A stretch of DNA of 64,000 nucleotides, from the NCBI GenBank assembly GCA_905182835.1, contig CAJJDI010000001.1:37781-101780 (forward strand), in the 5' to 3' direction. This document shows, piece by piece, positions 28,017-38,367 of the stretch (positions within the stretch are counted from its first letter, which is position 1; each line of letters begins with the position of its first letter). The notes under the pieces were generated by a model. It was given only the letters and a program-made list of their open reading frames with translations. It was not told where the DNA came from and ran no database searches. The translations under genes and the position numbers were made by a program. This stretch comes from an uncultured Flavobacteriaceae bacterium. GTDB lineage: Bacteria > Bacteroidota > Bacteroidia > Flavobacteriales > Flavobacteriaceae.

Positions 28017-29014
28017 CTAGCTGCGACTAATTCTTTAACTTTATTTTCTAATTCATCCATTAATTCAGGATTATCTTTGATCATCTTCTTTACAGCATCT
28101 CTTCCTTGACCTAATTTGGTTTCATCATAGCTAAACCAAGAACCGCTCTTTTGAATGATATTTGATTCTACAGCTATATCTAGTATTTCTCCCACTTTAG
28201 AGATCCCTTTACCGTACATAATATCAAATTCAGCTAATTTAAATGGAGGTGCTACTTTGTTTTTCACAACTTTCACCCTTGTTTTGTTCCCTAAAACAGC
28301 CCCATCACTATCTTTTATTTGTGTAGACCTTCTAATGTCTAATCTTATTGACGCGTAAAATTTTAATGCATTACCCCCAGTTGTTGTCTCTGGATTTCCA
28401 AACATAACCCCAATCTTTTCTCTTAATTGGTTTATAAACATTACTGTACATTTTGTTTTACTAATTGAGCCAGTCAGTTTTCTAAGTGCTTGGGACATAA
28501 GTCTTGCATGTAATCCCATTTTTGAATCACCCATCTCTCCTTCAATTTCACTTTTAGGAGTTAAAGCAGCTACAGAATCTATTACAACCATATCAATAGC
28601 CCCCGATCTAATTAAATTATCTGCAATCTCTAAAGCCTGCTCTCCATGATCAGGTTGAGAGATAATTAAGTTGTCAATATCTACACCTAAATTTTTAGCA
28701 TAATACCTATCAAATGCATGCTCAGCATCAATAAAAGCAGCTATACCTCCTTTTTTTTGACATTCAGCAATTGCATGTAAAGTTAAAGTTGTTTTACCAG
28801 ATGATTCAGGCCCGTATATTTCCACAACCCTACCTCTAGGATAACCACCAACTCCCAAGGCTAAATCAAGACCTAGAGAACCTGAAGATGTTGCTTCAAC
28901 ATTATCCACAGGTGCATCACTCATTCTCATTACAGTCCCTTTTCCATACGTTTTATCCAACTTATCTAATGTTAGTTTTAACGCCTTTAACTTGTCTTCT
29001 TTATTATTGCCCAT
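28013..29014 (-). CDS. recA: recombinase RecA
   Basis: A 333-residue RecA with all core elements: Walker [10 protein letters not shown] at 68-76, Walker [10 protein letters not shown], the L1/L2 DNA-binding loops ([12 protein letters not shown] and [27 protein letters not shown]). The acidic C-terminal tail is short. It stands alone and is divergent from trhO; a 24-base palindrome lies in the shared upstream region. Confidence 0.99.
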   Translation of the reverse strand: MGNNKEDKLKALKLTLDKLDKTYGKGTVMRMSDAPVDNVEATSSGSLGLDLALGVGGYPRGRVVEIYGPESSGKTTLTLHAIAECQKKGGIAAFIDAEHAFDRYYAKNLGVDIDNLIISQPDHGEQALEIADNLIRSGAIDMVVIDSVAALTPKSEIEGEMGDSKMGLHARLMSQALRKLTGSISKTKCTVMFINQLREKIGVMFGNPETTTGGNALKFYASIRLDIRRSTQIKDSDGAVLGNKTRVKVVKNKVAPPFKLAEFDIMYGKGISKVGEILDIAVESNIIQKSGSWFSYDETKLGQGRDAVKKMIKDNPELMDELENKVKELVAAS

Positions 29015-29062
29015 TTTGTGTAGATTTGAAATTTATTCCAATGCTAATTTAATATAACTTTA

Positions 29063-29086
29063 ATGACAATACAATTATATTGTCAT
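29063..29086. promoter_or_regulatory. palindrome upstream of recA (candidate operator)
   Basis: ATGACAATA (29063-29071) and TATTGTCAT (29078-29086) form a perfect inverted repeat around CAATTA, 49 bases upstream of the recA start codon and 75 bases before trhO. Its size and symmetry suit a dimeric repressor. No T-run makes it look like a terminator. The protein that would bind it is unknown. Confidence 0.4.
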
Positions 29087-29124
29087 TCGTTTTAATACTT
29101 TTTCTTCATTAATTTAATTAATAT

Positions 29125-29132
29125 TATTTTTG
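29125..29132 (+). promoter_or_regulatory. possible -7 box of trhO
   Basis: TATTTTTG at 29125-29132 fits TAnnTTTG and lies 28 bases before the trhO ATG. No TTG is found at the usual upstream spacing. Confidence 0.3.
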
Positions 29133-29160
29133 TTCTTTTAAATCATTAAACAAGTATAGA

Positions 29161-30213
29161 ATGCAACTGTACAACAAATTAAGCTCTAAAGAAAGAGCTA
29201 CCCTAATAGATCAGTCTAATAAAGAAAGAATAACCCTTTCTTTTTATCAATATGCAAAAATTTTAGATCCAAAACCTTTCAGAGACCAGCTATTTATTAA
29301 ATGGGATTCGTTAGATGTTTTAGGAAGAATATATGTGGCCAATGAAGGTGTTAATGCGCAACTATCAATTCCAAAGGAAAATTTTCAGGAATTTGAGAGA
29401 CATTTAAAATCAATCTCTTTTTTTAAGAACACTTCCTTAAACATTGCTTTCGAGCACGATAACAAATCTTTTCTCAAATTAAAGATAAAGGTTAGGGATA
29501 AAATTGTTGCTGACGGACTAAATGACAAGACATTCGATGTTACAAATACAGGAATTCATTTAGACGCTGTTGAATTTAATAAAATAGCCGAAAAAGAAGA
29601 CTCTATTATAGTAGATATGAGGAATCATTATGAAAGTGAAATAGGGCATTTTAAAAATGCAATTAAACCAGACGTGAATACTTTTAGAGAGTCACTAGAT
29701 TTAATAGAAAATGACTTGAAAAACCACAAAGAGGACAAGAATTTAATAATGTACTGTACTGGTGGGATTAGATGTGAAAAAGCTAGTGCATATTTTAAAC
29801 ACAAAGGTTTTAAAAATGTTTTTCAATTAAAAGGTGGAATTATAGAATACGCCAAACAAGTCACAGATAAAAAACTAAAGAACAATTTTATTGGTAAAAA
29901 TTTTGTTTTTGACGAAAGAAGAGCAGAAAAAATAAGTGAAGATATAATATCTCAATGCCACCAATGTGGATCTGCATTTGATATACATACTAATTGTGCC
30001 AATGACGCATGTCATTTATTATTTATTCAATGTAAAGATTGTAAAAATAAAATGAATAATTGCTGTTCTGATAAATGCAAACAGATCAATAGTTTGCCTT
30101 TTGAGGAGCAAAAAAACCTACGTAAAGGACATAAAAATAGTAATGATATTTTCAAAAAAGGTAGAGGCGAAAACCTTTCTTTAAATCAAGCGAATCAAAT
30201 AGAAGATTTGTAA
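29161..30213 (+). CDS. trhO: rhodanese-like tRNA uridine-34 hydroxylase (TrhO/YceA)
   Basis: A 350-residue protein of the TrhO family, which makes 5-hydroxyuridine at position 34 of tRNA using oxygen. The N-terminal domain (FYQYAKI...WDSLDVLGRIYVANEGVNAQLS) is followed by a rhodanese domain with the active-site loop CTGGIRC at 199-205. The C-terminal part has paired cysteines (CHQCGSAF, CKDCKNKMNNCCSDKC), as in Bacteroidota homologues, suggesting a bound metal. It is transcribed away from recA. Confidence 0.92.
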   Translation: MQLYNKLSSKERATLIDQSNKERITLSFYQYAKILDPKPFRDQLFIKWDSLDVLGRIYVANEGVNAQLSIPKENFQEFERHLKSISFFKNTSLNIAFEHDNKSFLKLKIKVRDKIVADGLNDKTFDVTNTGIHLDAVEFNKIAEKEDSIIVDMRNHYESEIGHFKNAIKPDVNTFRESLDLIENDLKNHKEDKNLIMYCTGGIRCEKASAYFKHKGFKNVFQLKGGIIEYAKQVTDKKLKNNFIGKNFVFDERRAEKISEDIISQCHQCGSAFDIHTNCANDACHLLFIQCKDCKNKMNNCCSDKCKQINSLPFEEQKNLRKGHKNSNDIFKKGRGENLSLNQANQIEDL

Positions 30214-30254
30214 AAACTATATATTATATTTATTAAAATAAAATATTAAAAGCA

Positions 30255-31397
30255 ATGTCTTGTAAAACATGTAGTTCAAAAACAGATGGTTCACCAAAGG
30301 GATGTAAAAACAATGGTACATGTGGAACGGACAGTTGTAATAAATTCACAGTATTTGACTGGCTGTCAAACATGACATTGCCTTCAGGTCAATCGCAATT
30401 TTTATATTCAGAAGTGAGATTTAAAAATGGAAGAAAGGACTATTTTTTAAATAAAAACTCACTTTCACTTTCTGTTGGCGACGTTGTTGCTACACAAGTT
30501 GAGAGTGGTTATGATATTGGCATGATTACATTAACAGGAGAGCTTGTAAAGGTCCAAATGGACAAGAAAAAAATTGACTACTCACAAGAAAACCCTAAGA
30601 TAACTTACAGAAAAGCTTCTCAAAAAGAAATCGATAAGTGGTCAAATTTAAGAGATCAAGAAGAGGTCATCAAAGTAAAAGCCAGAAAATACGCTATCGA
30701 TTTAAGGTTAAAAATGAAAATATCTGACATTGAATATCAAGGAGATGGTAGTAAAGTGACTTTTTACTATACTGCTGAGGATAGAGTAGACTTTAGAGAG
30801 TTAATCAAACTCTTTGCTAGGGAATTTAGAACAAAGATTGAAATGAAGCAAGTTGGGTTAAGACAAGAAGCTGCACGACTTGGCGGAATAGGTTCTTGTG
30901 GAAGAGAGTTATGTTGTTCAACTTGGTTAACTGATTTTAGATCGGTTAGTACTTCAGCAGCAAGGTACCAACAGTTATCTCTGAACCCTCAAAAGTTAGC
31001 AGGTCAGTGTGGTAAACTAAAGTGTTGCTTAAATTATGAATTAGGCTCTTATATGGACGCTCTAAACAACTTTCCAAAGAAAGAAATCAAACTCAAAACA
31101 GAGAAAGGCACTGCGGTATGTCAAAAGACAGATATTTTTAAAAAACAATTATGGTACGCTTACGAGGGTGAATGGAATAATTGGTTTTTATTATCAGTTG
31201 ATCAAGCCAATGAGGTTATTAAAATTAATAAATCCAATAAATTGGTTTCTAGCTTAGAAGAATATACAACTGAAAATAAAACTCCTATAGAAAATAAATT
31301 TGAAAATGTTGTAGGTCAAGATAGTTTAACAAGGTTTGATAAGCCAAAAAATAAAAAACATAATAAAAGAAGAAAAATAAACAAGCATGTTAGCTAG
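30255..31397 (+). CDS. PSP1/RicT-like (YaaT) protein
   Basis: A 380-residue cytosolic protein of the RicT/PSP1 family. The N-terminus is rich in cysteine (CKTCSSK, CKNNGTCGTDSC) and the PSP1 core has CGRELCCSTWL and CGKLKCCLNYE, cysteine groups that in Bacillus bind a 4Fe-4S cluster with RicA and RicF and affect RNase Y-dependent RNA processing. In Flavobacteria it is typically just upstream of gldH, as here, with an 11-base overlap. The basic lysine-rich C-terminus may contact RNA (inference). Confidence 0.85.
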   Translation: MSCKTCSSKTDGSPKGCKNNGTCGTDSCNKFTVFDWLSNMTLPSGQSQFLYSEVRFKNGRKDYFLNKNSLSLSVGDVVATQVESGYDIGMITLTGELVKVQMDKKKIDYSQENPKITYRKASQKEIDKWSNLRDQEEVIKVKARKYAIDLRLKMKISDIEYQGDGSKVTFYYTAEDRVDFRELIKLFAREFRTKIEMKQVGLRQEAARLGGIGSCGRELCCSTWLTDFRSVSTSAARYQQLSLNPQKLAGQCGKLKCCLNYELGSYMDALNNFPKKEIKLKTEKGTAVCQKTDIFKKQLWYAYEGEWNNWFLLSVDQANEVIKINKSNKLVSSLEEYTTENKTPIENKFENVVGQDSLTRFDKPKNKKHNKRRKINKHVS

Positions 31398-31863
31398 GGC
31401 AGTAATCTTATTAATTTTCTTTGGATTTTTATCATGCGATCAAAATAAAGTATTTGACAATTATCAAACTATTTCAAATCAATGGAACAAAGATAGTTTG
31501 ATTAACTTCAATTTTGATTTAAAAGCCGACAGATACAACACCTTTGTAAATGTTAGAACTGACAAAAATTACAAATTTAATAATCTATTTTTGATTGTCA
31601 CGGTTTCAGATTCAACCCAAGTAATATTAAAAGATACTTTAGAATACAAAATGGCTGATTCCAAAGGGATGCTATTAGGGAATCGACTTCTTAACACCTT
31701 TGAGAACAAGCTTTGGCATAAAAAAAGTATGATTTTTGAAAAGGGAAAATACACCGTTAGCATTCAACATGCTATGAGAAAAATTAATCAAATTAACGGT
31801 CTAAAATCACTAGGCGGAATAATAAATATTGGCTACAGAATTGAAAAAGAAACAGAAAAATAA
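31387..31863 (+). CDS. gldH: gliding motility lipoprotein GldH
   Basis: A 158-residue lipoprotein with lipobox FLSC at about residue 17 and a beta-rich domain whose features (SNQWNKDSLINFNFDL, YKFNNLFLIVTVSDS, KSMIFEKGKYTVSIQHAMR) match GldH. In Flavobacterium johnsoniae GldH is needed for gliding. The adjoining ricT-like and PBP1A genes give the usual flavobacterial context. A 35-base overlap with the PBP gene indicates co-translation. Confidence 0.88.
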   Translation: MLARAVILLIFFGFLSCDQNKVFDNYQTISNQWNKDSLINFNFDLKADRYNTFVNVRTDKNYKFNNLFLIVTVSDSTQVILKDTLEYKMADSKGMLLGNRLLNTFENKLWHKKSMIFEKGKYTVSIQHAMRKINQINGLKSLGGIINIGYRIEKETEK

Positions 31864-34162
31864 ATATAAAAAATACACAATAATTCTTTGGATGCTTTTT
31901 ACGCTAGGGGTATCTTCATTCTATGGAGTTTTTTATTTAGCTTCAATTGGAGTACTTGGCGATATGCCTGATTTAAAAGTGTTAGAAAATCCAAAAACAA
32001 ACTTAGCTAGCGAAATATTATCGGAAGAAGGAAAAACAATCGGCAAATTTTATTTTAACGATAATAGAACTCCAGTTAGTTTTTCAGAATTCCCACCTCA
32101 CTTAGTCAATGCTCTAATTGCAACTGAAGATATACGCTTTTTTGAACATTCTGGAATAGATTGGAGATCAACTTTAAGAGCTATTGTTAAACTAGGAAAA
32201 GATGGCGGAGGGAGTACAATTACTCAACAATTAGCCAAACTGCTTTTTACAGGTGAGGGATCTAGGGATGTTTTAGAACGAATTAATCAAAAAATTAAGG
32301 AATATATAATATCGATAAGACTTGAGAAACAGTACACTAAAAATGAAATTATTGCACAATATTTAAATATTTACGATTTTGGCAATAATGGCGACGGCAT
32401 AAGAAGTGCTTCAAGAATTTATTTTGCTAAAGAGCCCATTGATTTAGATATAAGCGAATCAGCAATGTTGGTAGGTATGTTAAAAAATTCCTCGTTATAC
32501 AACCCTAGACCTCACAAAAACCCTGTCGGAGTTAAAAACAGAAGAAATGTGGTTTTTGGACAAATGTATAAATATGGTTTTATTAACAAGCAATTAAAAG
32601 ATTCTTTACAGTTAACAGATTTAAAATTAAACTACACTCCTGAATCTCATAGAGATGGAATAGCACCATACTTTAGAGAGTATTTACGATCTTATATGAA
32701 GAATTGGGTTAAAGATGAAAATAACAGAAAGCCTGACGGATCTAAGTATAATATAAATACGGACGGTTTAAAAATACACACTACCATAAATTATAGTATG
32801 CAATCCTATGCAGAAGATGCCATTAACCAGCACATGCCGAGATTACAAAAAGAGTTTTTCAAACAAAACGATATAGAAAATAATCCAACCGCACCATTTA
32901 GCGAACTAACAGAAGGAGCTATTGATACTCTTTTAAGGCGCGCAATGAAAAGGTCTGAAAGATGGAGAAAAATGAAATATGATCTTAAGAAATCGGACGA
33001 TGAAATAAAAAAATCTTTTCAAAATCCCGTAAAAATGACTGTGTTTTCATGGAATGGAGAAAGAGATACGATTATGAAACCTTGGGACTCTATGATATAC
33101 TACAAATCATTTTTAAGACCAGGAATGATGTCCATGGACCCAAAAACAGGCTTTGTAAAAGCATGGGCCGGAGGGATGAATTACAAGCACTTTCAATACG
33201 ACATGGTAAAAAAAGGCAAGCGACAAATAGGGTCAACTTTTAAACCATTTGTATATGCTGCGGCAATTGACCAATTACATCTATCTCCTTGTGATACTTT
33301 CCCAGATAGTCAATTTTGTATAGAAAAAAATAAATTTGGAAATCCTGAAAAATGGTGTCCAAGAAATTCAGGGGATAAGTATGGAAGAACAAGAACTTTA
33401 AAAAATGCGCTTGCAAACTCTATAAATACTGTAACCGCAAGATTAATGGATAAAATAGGGCCAAAACCAGTTATTAAATTAGCAAAAGATTTAGGGATTG
33501 AACAAAAAATATTAGCAGTTCCTTCTATTGCATTAGGCACGCCAGACCTTAGTGTTTATGAAATGGTTGCCGCCTATTCTACATTTGCTAATAAAGGCGT
33601 TTACACTAAGCCGATATTAATAGAAAAAATAGAAGATAAAAATGGAACAATTTTATATGAGTATAAACGCGAAACAAGAGATGTATTAAGTGAAGAAGCT
33701 GCGTATGTTACAGTAAATTTACTTGAAGGCGTAACTCAAGCTGGATCAGGAATTAGATTAAGAACTACAGGGGCAACCAATAACGCCTACGAATCTGTTG
33801 TTACTGGCTACCCATACGAGTTCGACAATCCCATTGCGGGTAAAACAGGCACAACACAAAACCAAAGTGATGGCTGGTTTATGGGCATGGTTCCTAATTT
33901 AGTGACTGGAATTTGGGTTGGCGCAGAAGATAGATCTATTCATTTTGAAACCATTGATTATGGTCAAGGAGCTACAATGGCTTTACCTATTTGGGGTTTA
34001 TATATGAAAAGTTGTTATCAAGATTCTTTATTACAGATATCTAAAGAACCTTTTACTAAGCCAGAAAAACTAACTATTGAATTAAATTGTAATAATTTCA
34101 AAAACGATTCATTAAATAAAATAAACAACAACAACAAGAAGTTGTTAGATATCGACTTTTAA
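31829..34162 (+). CDS. class A penicillin-binding protein (PBP1A-type)
   Basis: A 777-residue bifunctional peptidoglycan synthase. After a basic N-terminus and one membrane helix come the glycosyltransferase domain ([31 protein letters not shown]) and the transpeptidase domain with catalytic S469 in GSTFKP, SIN at about 530 and K672-TG. The start is TTG inside gldH (31829, or 31841); no ATG is available before the helix. It polymerises and crosslinks the wall in the periplasm. Confidence 0.95.
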   Translation: MATELKKKQKNKYKKYTIILWMLFTLGVSSFYGVFYLASIGVLGDMPDLKVLENPKTNLASEILSEEGKTIGKFYFNDNRTPVSFSEFPPHLVNALIATEDIRFFEHSGIDWRSTLRAIVKLGKDGGGSTITQQLAKLLFTGEGSRDVLERINQKIKEYIISIRLEKQYTKNEIIAQYLNIYDFGNNGDGIRSASRIYFAKEPIDLDISESAMLVGMLKNSSLYNPRPHKNPVGVKNRRNVVFGQMYKYGFINKQLKDSLQLTDLKLNYTPESHRDGIAPYFREYLRSYMKNWVKDENNRKPDGSKYNINTDGLKIHTTINYSMQSYAEDAINQHMPRLQKEFFKQNDIENNPTAPFSELTEGAIDTLLRRAMKRSERWRKMKYDLKKSDDEIKKSFQNPVKMTVFSWNGERDTIMKPWDSMIYYKSFLRPGMMSMDPKTGFVKAWAGGMNYKHFQYDMVKKGKRQIGSTFKPFVYAAAIDQLHLSPCDTFPDSQFCIEKNKFGNPEKWCPRNSGDKYGRTRTLKNALANSINTVTARLMDKIGPKPVIKLAKDLGIEQKILAVPSIALGTPDLSVYEMVAAYSTFANKGVYTKPILIEKIEDKNGTILYEYKRETRDVLSEEAAYVTVNLLEGVTQAGSGIRLRTTGATNNAYESVVTGYPYEFDNPIAGKTGTTQNQSDGWFMGMVPNLVTGIWVGAEDRSIHFETIDYGQGATMALPIWGLYMKSCYQDSLLQISKEPFTKPEKLTIELNCNNFKNDSLNKINNNNKKLLDIDF

Positions 34163-34172
34163 AATATTTATT

Positions 34173-34871
34173 ATGATTAACAAAAAAGTATTAAACGTAA
34201 AGAGTGCTTTAGACGGTATTAAAGACAATATGACAATAATGCTGGGAGGCTTTGGCTTGTGCGGAATACCTGAAAAATCAATTGACGAATTAGTTAAATT
34301 AAAAGTTAATGGCTTGACTTGTATTTCTAACAATGCTGGAGTGGATAATTTTGGACTTGGCTTACTCTTGAAAGACCACCAAATAAAAAAAATGATATCG
34401 TCATATGTTGGTGAAAATAATGAGTTTGAAAGACAAATGCTTTCTGGAGAGCTTGAAGTTGATTTATTGCCTCAAGGAACAATTGCGGAATTATGTAGAG
34501 CATCTCAAGCGGGATTTCCAGCAATATATACACCTGCAGGGTTTGGAACTGAAGTTGCTAAGGGAAAAGAATCTAGAGAGTTTAATGGTAAAATGTATAT
34601 TTTAGAACATGCTTTCAAAGCAGATTTTTCGATTGTTAAAGCTTGGAAAGGAGACGAGGCTGGAAATTTAATTTTTAAAGGTACTGCAAGAAACTTTAAT
34701 CCAAACATGTGTGGAGCTGCTACAATTACTGTCGCAGAAGTTGAAGAGTTGTATCCAGTAGGAGCTCTTGATCCAAATGAAATTCATATTCCTGGGATTT
34801 TTATTCAAAGGATATTTAAGGGGGAGGGTTATCAAAAAAGAATTGAACAAAGAACTATAACACAAAGATAA
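34173..34871 (+). CDS. scoA: 3-oxoacid CoA-transferase subunit A
   Basis: A 232-residue alpha subunit of succinyl-CoA:3-ketoacid CoA-transferase, which activates acetoacetate with CoA from succinyl-CoA. The glycine-rich [13 protein letters not shown] stretch at about 27-39 and the [22 protein letters not shown] segment are diagnostic. The last base of its stop is the first base of the scoB start, so the two are coupled. Confidence 0.95.
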   Translation: MINKKVLNVKSALDGIKDNMTIMLGGFGLCGIPEKSIDELVKLKVNGLTCISNNAGVDNFGLGLLLKDHQIKKMISSYVGENNEFERQMLSGELEVDLLPQGTIAELCRASQAGFPAIYTPAGFGTEVAKGKESREFNGKMYILEHAFKADFSIVKAWKGDEAGNLIFKGTARNFNPNMCGAATITVAEVEELYPVGALDPNEIHIPGIFIQRIFKGEGYQKRIEQRTITQR

Positions 34872-35527
34872 TGCTAGACAAAAATGGAATTGCTAAAAGA
34901 ATAGCAAAAGAAGTAAAAGACGGCTATTATGTTAACCTAGGTATAGGTATCCCAACCTTAGTTGCTAATTATGTAAATAAAAACTTAAGTGTAGAGTTTC
35001 AAAGTGAAAATGGAGTTTTAGGAATGGGCCCATTTCCATATGATGAAGATGTAGATGCAGATATAATCAATGCTGGAAAACAAACAATTACCACACTACC
35101 TGGCGCAAGTTTTTTTGATTCTGCGATGAGCTTCTCTATGATTAGAGGAAGGCATGTAGACCTTACAATTTTAGGCGCAATGGAGGTTTCTGAAAACGGA
35201 GATATAGCTAATTGGAAAATACCTGGAAAAATGGTAAAAGGGATGGGTGGAGCAATGGACTTAGTAGCAAGTGCAGAAAACATTATAGTGGCAATGATGC
35301 ATACAAATAAAAAAGGGGAATCTAAACTGCTTAAAAACTGTTCCCTTCCATTAACAGGAGTTGGATGTGTAAAAAAAATAGTGACCAATTTAGCTGTTTT
35401 AGAAGTTACCGAAAGTGGTTTTAAGTTAGTAGAAAGAGCTCCTGGAGTTAGCGTTCAAACAATTAAAGATTCAACAGAAGGGACCCTTATTGTTGATTCA
35501 GAAATTCCAGAAATGAAGATTAGTTAA
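34871..35527 (+). CDS. scoB: 3-oxoacid CoA-transferase subunit B
   Basis: A 218-residue beta subunit with the catalytic glutamate in the SENGVLGMGP motif at about 46-55 and the substrate segment NAGKQTITTLPGASFFDSAMSF. It forms the active CoA-transferase with scoA. Its stop overlaps the stop of the convergent ABC gene by 8 bases. Confidence 0.95.
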   Translation: MLDKNGIAKRIAKEVKDGYYVNLGIGIPTLVANYVNKNLSVEFQSENGVLGMGPFPYDEDVDADIINAGKQTITTLPGASFFDSAMSFSMIRGRHVDLTILGAMEVSENGDIANWKIPGKMVKGMGGAMDLVASAENIIVAMMHTNKKGESKLLKNCSLPLTGVGCVKKIVTNLAVLEVTESGFKLVERAPGVSVQTIKDSTEGTLIVDSEIPEMKIS

Positions 35528-37217
35528 TCCCTTTCGGAATCGACTCAATTAATTTTCTCGTATAATCCGTTTTAGGATTATTATATATGTTTTCAGAAAA
35601 ATCAATTTCATTAAATTTTCCGTCTTTCATTACAATAATTTTATCCGCCATATATCTAACTATTGACAAATCGTGAGATATGAAAATATAAGTTAGATTT
35701 AACTTCGATTTCAGCTCATTTAAAAGGTTTAAAACTTGAGCCTGGACAGAAACATCTAATGCCGAAACAGACTCGTCACAAATCAGTATTTTTGGCTTAA
35801 GACTAATTGCTCTTGCGATTCCAACTCTTTGCTTTTGACCTCCTGACAATTCATGAGGATATTTATAAAAGTCATCTTTATCTAGCCCAACATCTTGTAA
35901 TAATTTCACACATTGATCCTTATATGACATTTCTTTATTATCAATTCCATGAACTACCATTGGCTCTATTATTAATGATCCTATTGTTTTCTTAGGGTTT
36001 AAAGAAGAGTTTGGATCTTGAAAAATCAACTGCACACTTCTTCTATATATTTTTAAGTCTTTAGCTGAAAACTCAGTAACATCATTTCCGTCATAATAAA
36101 TAGACCCATTATTGGCTTTCTCAATTTGAACAATTGTTTTTACTAAAGTGGACTTGCCACATCCTGACTCTCCAACTAAACCAAGAGTCTCTCCTTCATA
36201 TAATTCTAAATTAATATTATCAAGAGCTTTAAATGAAGTACTTTTTTTAAACCAAATTTTATTTTCAATATAATATTTGTCTAAATTTTTTATCTCTAAA
36301 ACAGGTCTTTTAGAATATATATACTGATGATTTTTTTCAACTTCCTGGACGCTTATAGCTGAAGGATCAACAGTGTCGTTAATATAATCGGTAACAGTGG
36401 GTAGTCTTTTTAGCTTGATTTTATTATTCGGTCTTGAATATAAGAGCCCTTTAGTATAGTTTTTAGTAGGTTTTTTAAATATTTTTGATGCTCTCCCTTG
36501 CTCGATTATTTCTCCTTTATACATCACAATTACTTTGTCTGCAATTTCTGAAACTAATGCAAGGTCATGCGAAATAAAAATTATACTTAGTCCTTCAGAA
36601 TTTCTAATTTGAATTAATAACTCAATTATTTCTTTTTGAACTGTTACGTCAAGTGCTGTAGTTGGTTCATCGGCAATCAATAATTTTGGCTTAGAGGCAA
36701 TAGCCATGGCAATCATTAACCTTTGTTTTTGACCTCCCGATAATTGATGTGGGTATTTAGAATTAAAATCCTCTACCTTTTCTAATTTAACTTTATCAAT
36801 CAATAAACCTATTTCTATATCTCTGGCTTTTTTATCAATATGAACTTCCTTAATACATTCGCGAAGTTGATCTACACACCTCATTGTAGGGTTTAATGCT
36901 GACATAGGTTCCTGGAAGATTATTGCGATATCTTTCCCCCTTATTTTACGAATTTCTATATCTTCTAAATCTAATAAATTATTGTTTTGATAATTTATCG
37001 AACCCTCTAAAATAGTTTTATTTTTTGGTAATAACTTCAGAATAGCTAATGCTGTAACTGACTTTCCGCTACCAGACTCTCCTACAATACCTAGAATTTC
37101 GTTTTCTAATACATCAAAACTAATGCTACTTACGGCATTGACTATTTGCTTATTAGATAAAAAGCTAATACTTAAGTTTTTTATTGAGATCAGTGGTTTA
37201 GATGATGGTTCTTTCAA
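35520..37217 (-). CDS. ABC transporter with two fused ATPase domains (oligopeptide/GsiA-type)
   Basis: A 565-residue protein with two tandem ATPase domains resembling fused DppD-DppF: first Walker A GESGSGKS (46-53), second GESGCGKS, and two LSGGQKQR signatures with DEPTTALDV and DESVSALDV Walker B/D-loop regions. Proteins of this type energise oligopeptide, nickel or glutathione importers. No permease or binding protein gene lies nearby, so its membrane partner must be elsewhere. It is the last gene of the long hem run, 10 bases after the serine hydrolase. Confidence 0.9.
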   Translation of the reverse strand: MKEPSSKPLISIKNLSISFLSNKQIVNAVSSISFDVLENEILGIVGESGSGKSVTALAILKLLPKNKTILEGSINYQNNNLLDLEDIEIRKIRGKDIAIIFQEPMSALNPTMRCVDQLRECIKEVHIDKKARDIEIGLLIDKVKLEKVEDFNSKYPHQLSGGQKQRLMIAMAIASKPKLLIADEPTTALDVTVQKEIIELLIQIRNSEGLSIIFISHDLALVSEIADKVIVMYKGEIIEQGRASKIFKKPTKNYTKGLLYSRPNNKIKLKRLPTVTDYINDTVDPSAISVQEVEKNHQYIYSKRPVLEIKNLDKYYIENKIWFKKSTSFKALDNINLELYEGETLGLVGESGCGKSTLVKTIVQIEKANNGSIYYDGNDVTEFSAKDLKIYRRSVQLIFQDPNSSLNPKKTIGSLIIEPMVVHGIDNKEMSYKDQCVKLLQDVGLDKDDFYKYPHELSGGQKQRVGIARAISLKPKILICDESVSALDVSVQAQVLNLLNELKSKLNLTYIFISHDLSIVRYMADKIIVMKDGKFNEIDFSENIYNNPKTDYTRKLIESIPKGIN

Positions 37218-37227
37218 AACAAATTAC

Positions 37228-38364
37228 TTATTGAATTATCTTGTAAGCTTCATCAATGTATGTATAAAAGTCTTTTGAATGAGCCTCTCCATTTTCTTTA
37301 GAAATTAAATTTCCTAATCTCACAATAATTAAGTCGTCCTCTGGTATAACTATAGATAGCTGGCCGAGGTGACCTCTGTTATAAAATATTTCTTTGTTCT
37401 TATAATTTGCTAGCCACCAACCGTACGCATAAAATGGTGCATTAGAAAATTTTGGAGTTATTGAATTTGCTATAAAAGTTGAGTCTAGTAATTGTACTCC
37501 ATTCCATTCCCCATTTTGCTTATATAGTTTGCCCAGTCTAGCGAAGTCTCTAGCGCTACTTGCAATACAACAGAATGCTTTTACCATATTGTTCTCCTTA
37601 CTATCTACTTGCCATGGGGCAGGTATTTTAGCACCCATTGGTTTCCAAAAAGAATCACTCAAATAGTCAGATAGGTTTTGTCCTGTTGCTTTTTCAAGTA
37701 TCATTCCTAGTAGCTGAGTATCACTACTTAAGTATTTGTACTTCTGCCCAGGTTCTTCAACAACTTCTAAATCTAAAATTAAAGATTTAATATCTTCTGT
37801 AAAATAACTTTTAGCAGTAATAGAGAAAGGGCTATAATATTCTTCAACGTAATTTAAACCAGAAGACATTGAAGATAGATCTCCAACAGTTAAATTAGCA
37901 GCTTTACCTTCACTAAACTCTTTGAAGTAATCTGAAACTGGCTGATCGAGGCTCTTAATGTGCCCATCCATTATAGCTTTGCCTAGCATGGCACTAACAA
38001 AACTTTTCGCCATTGAAAACGAGTTTGAAATAGAATCTTTATGGTAGCCTAAATAATATTTTTCAAAAACAATACTATCATTTTGAATAATTAAATATGA
38101 TGTAGTTTCCTTTGATTTATTTAATTCAATTAATTTTTCAGATTCATTTTTATTATTATATCTATCACTAATTAGCCATGGCTGGTAATCACCAACATCA
38201 ATTGTATCATTATCAAAGTGTATGTAATCGGACAAGAAAGCAGTAGTATGACCTTTTGAGTATCCTATTTTTACAGCTTTAATTAAATAGCCAAGATCAA
38301 ATACATAAAAGCAGATTGGAATTAATAGTAGAGCAACTACAGTTACTTTTTTTTTAGATAACAT
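37228..38364 (-). CDS. serine hydrolase, class C beta-lactamase family
   Basis: A 378-residue protein with an N-terminal membrane anchor and a beta-lactamase/DD-peptidase-type domain. The SxxK motif is S117-M-A-K120 and a YLS at about 217 fits the Y-x-N/S motif. NRGHLGQLS near the C-terminus is the usual third motif region (HxG). The domain probably faces the periplasm; substrate may be a peptide or ester and is not predictable. Only 3 bases separate it from hemB, an unusual neighbour. Confidence 0.85.
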   Translation of the reverse strand: MLSKKKVTVVALLLIPICFYVFDLGYLIKAVKIGYSKGHTTAFLSDYIHFDNDTIDVGDYQPWLISDRYNNKNESEKLIELNKSKETTSYLIIQNDSIVFEKYYLGYHKDSISNSFSMAKSFVSAMLGKAIMDGHIKSLDQPVSDYFKEFSEGKAANLTVGDLSSMSSGLNYVEEYYSPFSITAKSYFTEDIKSLILDLEVVEEPGQKYKYLSSDTQLLGMILEKATGQNLSDYLSDSFWKPMGAKIPAPWQVDSKENNMVKAFCCIASSARDFARLGKLYKQNGEWNGVQLLDSTFIANSITPKFSNAPFYAYGWWLANYKNKEIFYNRGHLGQLSIVIPEDDLIIVRLGNLISKENGEAHSKDFYTYIDEAYKIIQ

Positions 38365-38367
38365 ATT

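Noticed and set aside
34999-35388. 129-residue minus-strand ORF inside scoB
   Set aside because: It lies fully inside a well-conserved CoA-transferase gene on the other strand; composition is typical of an antisense shadow.
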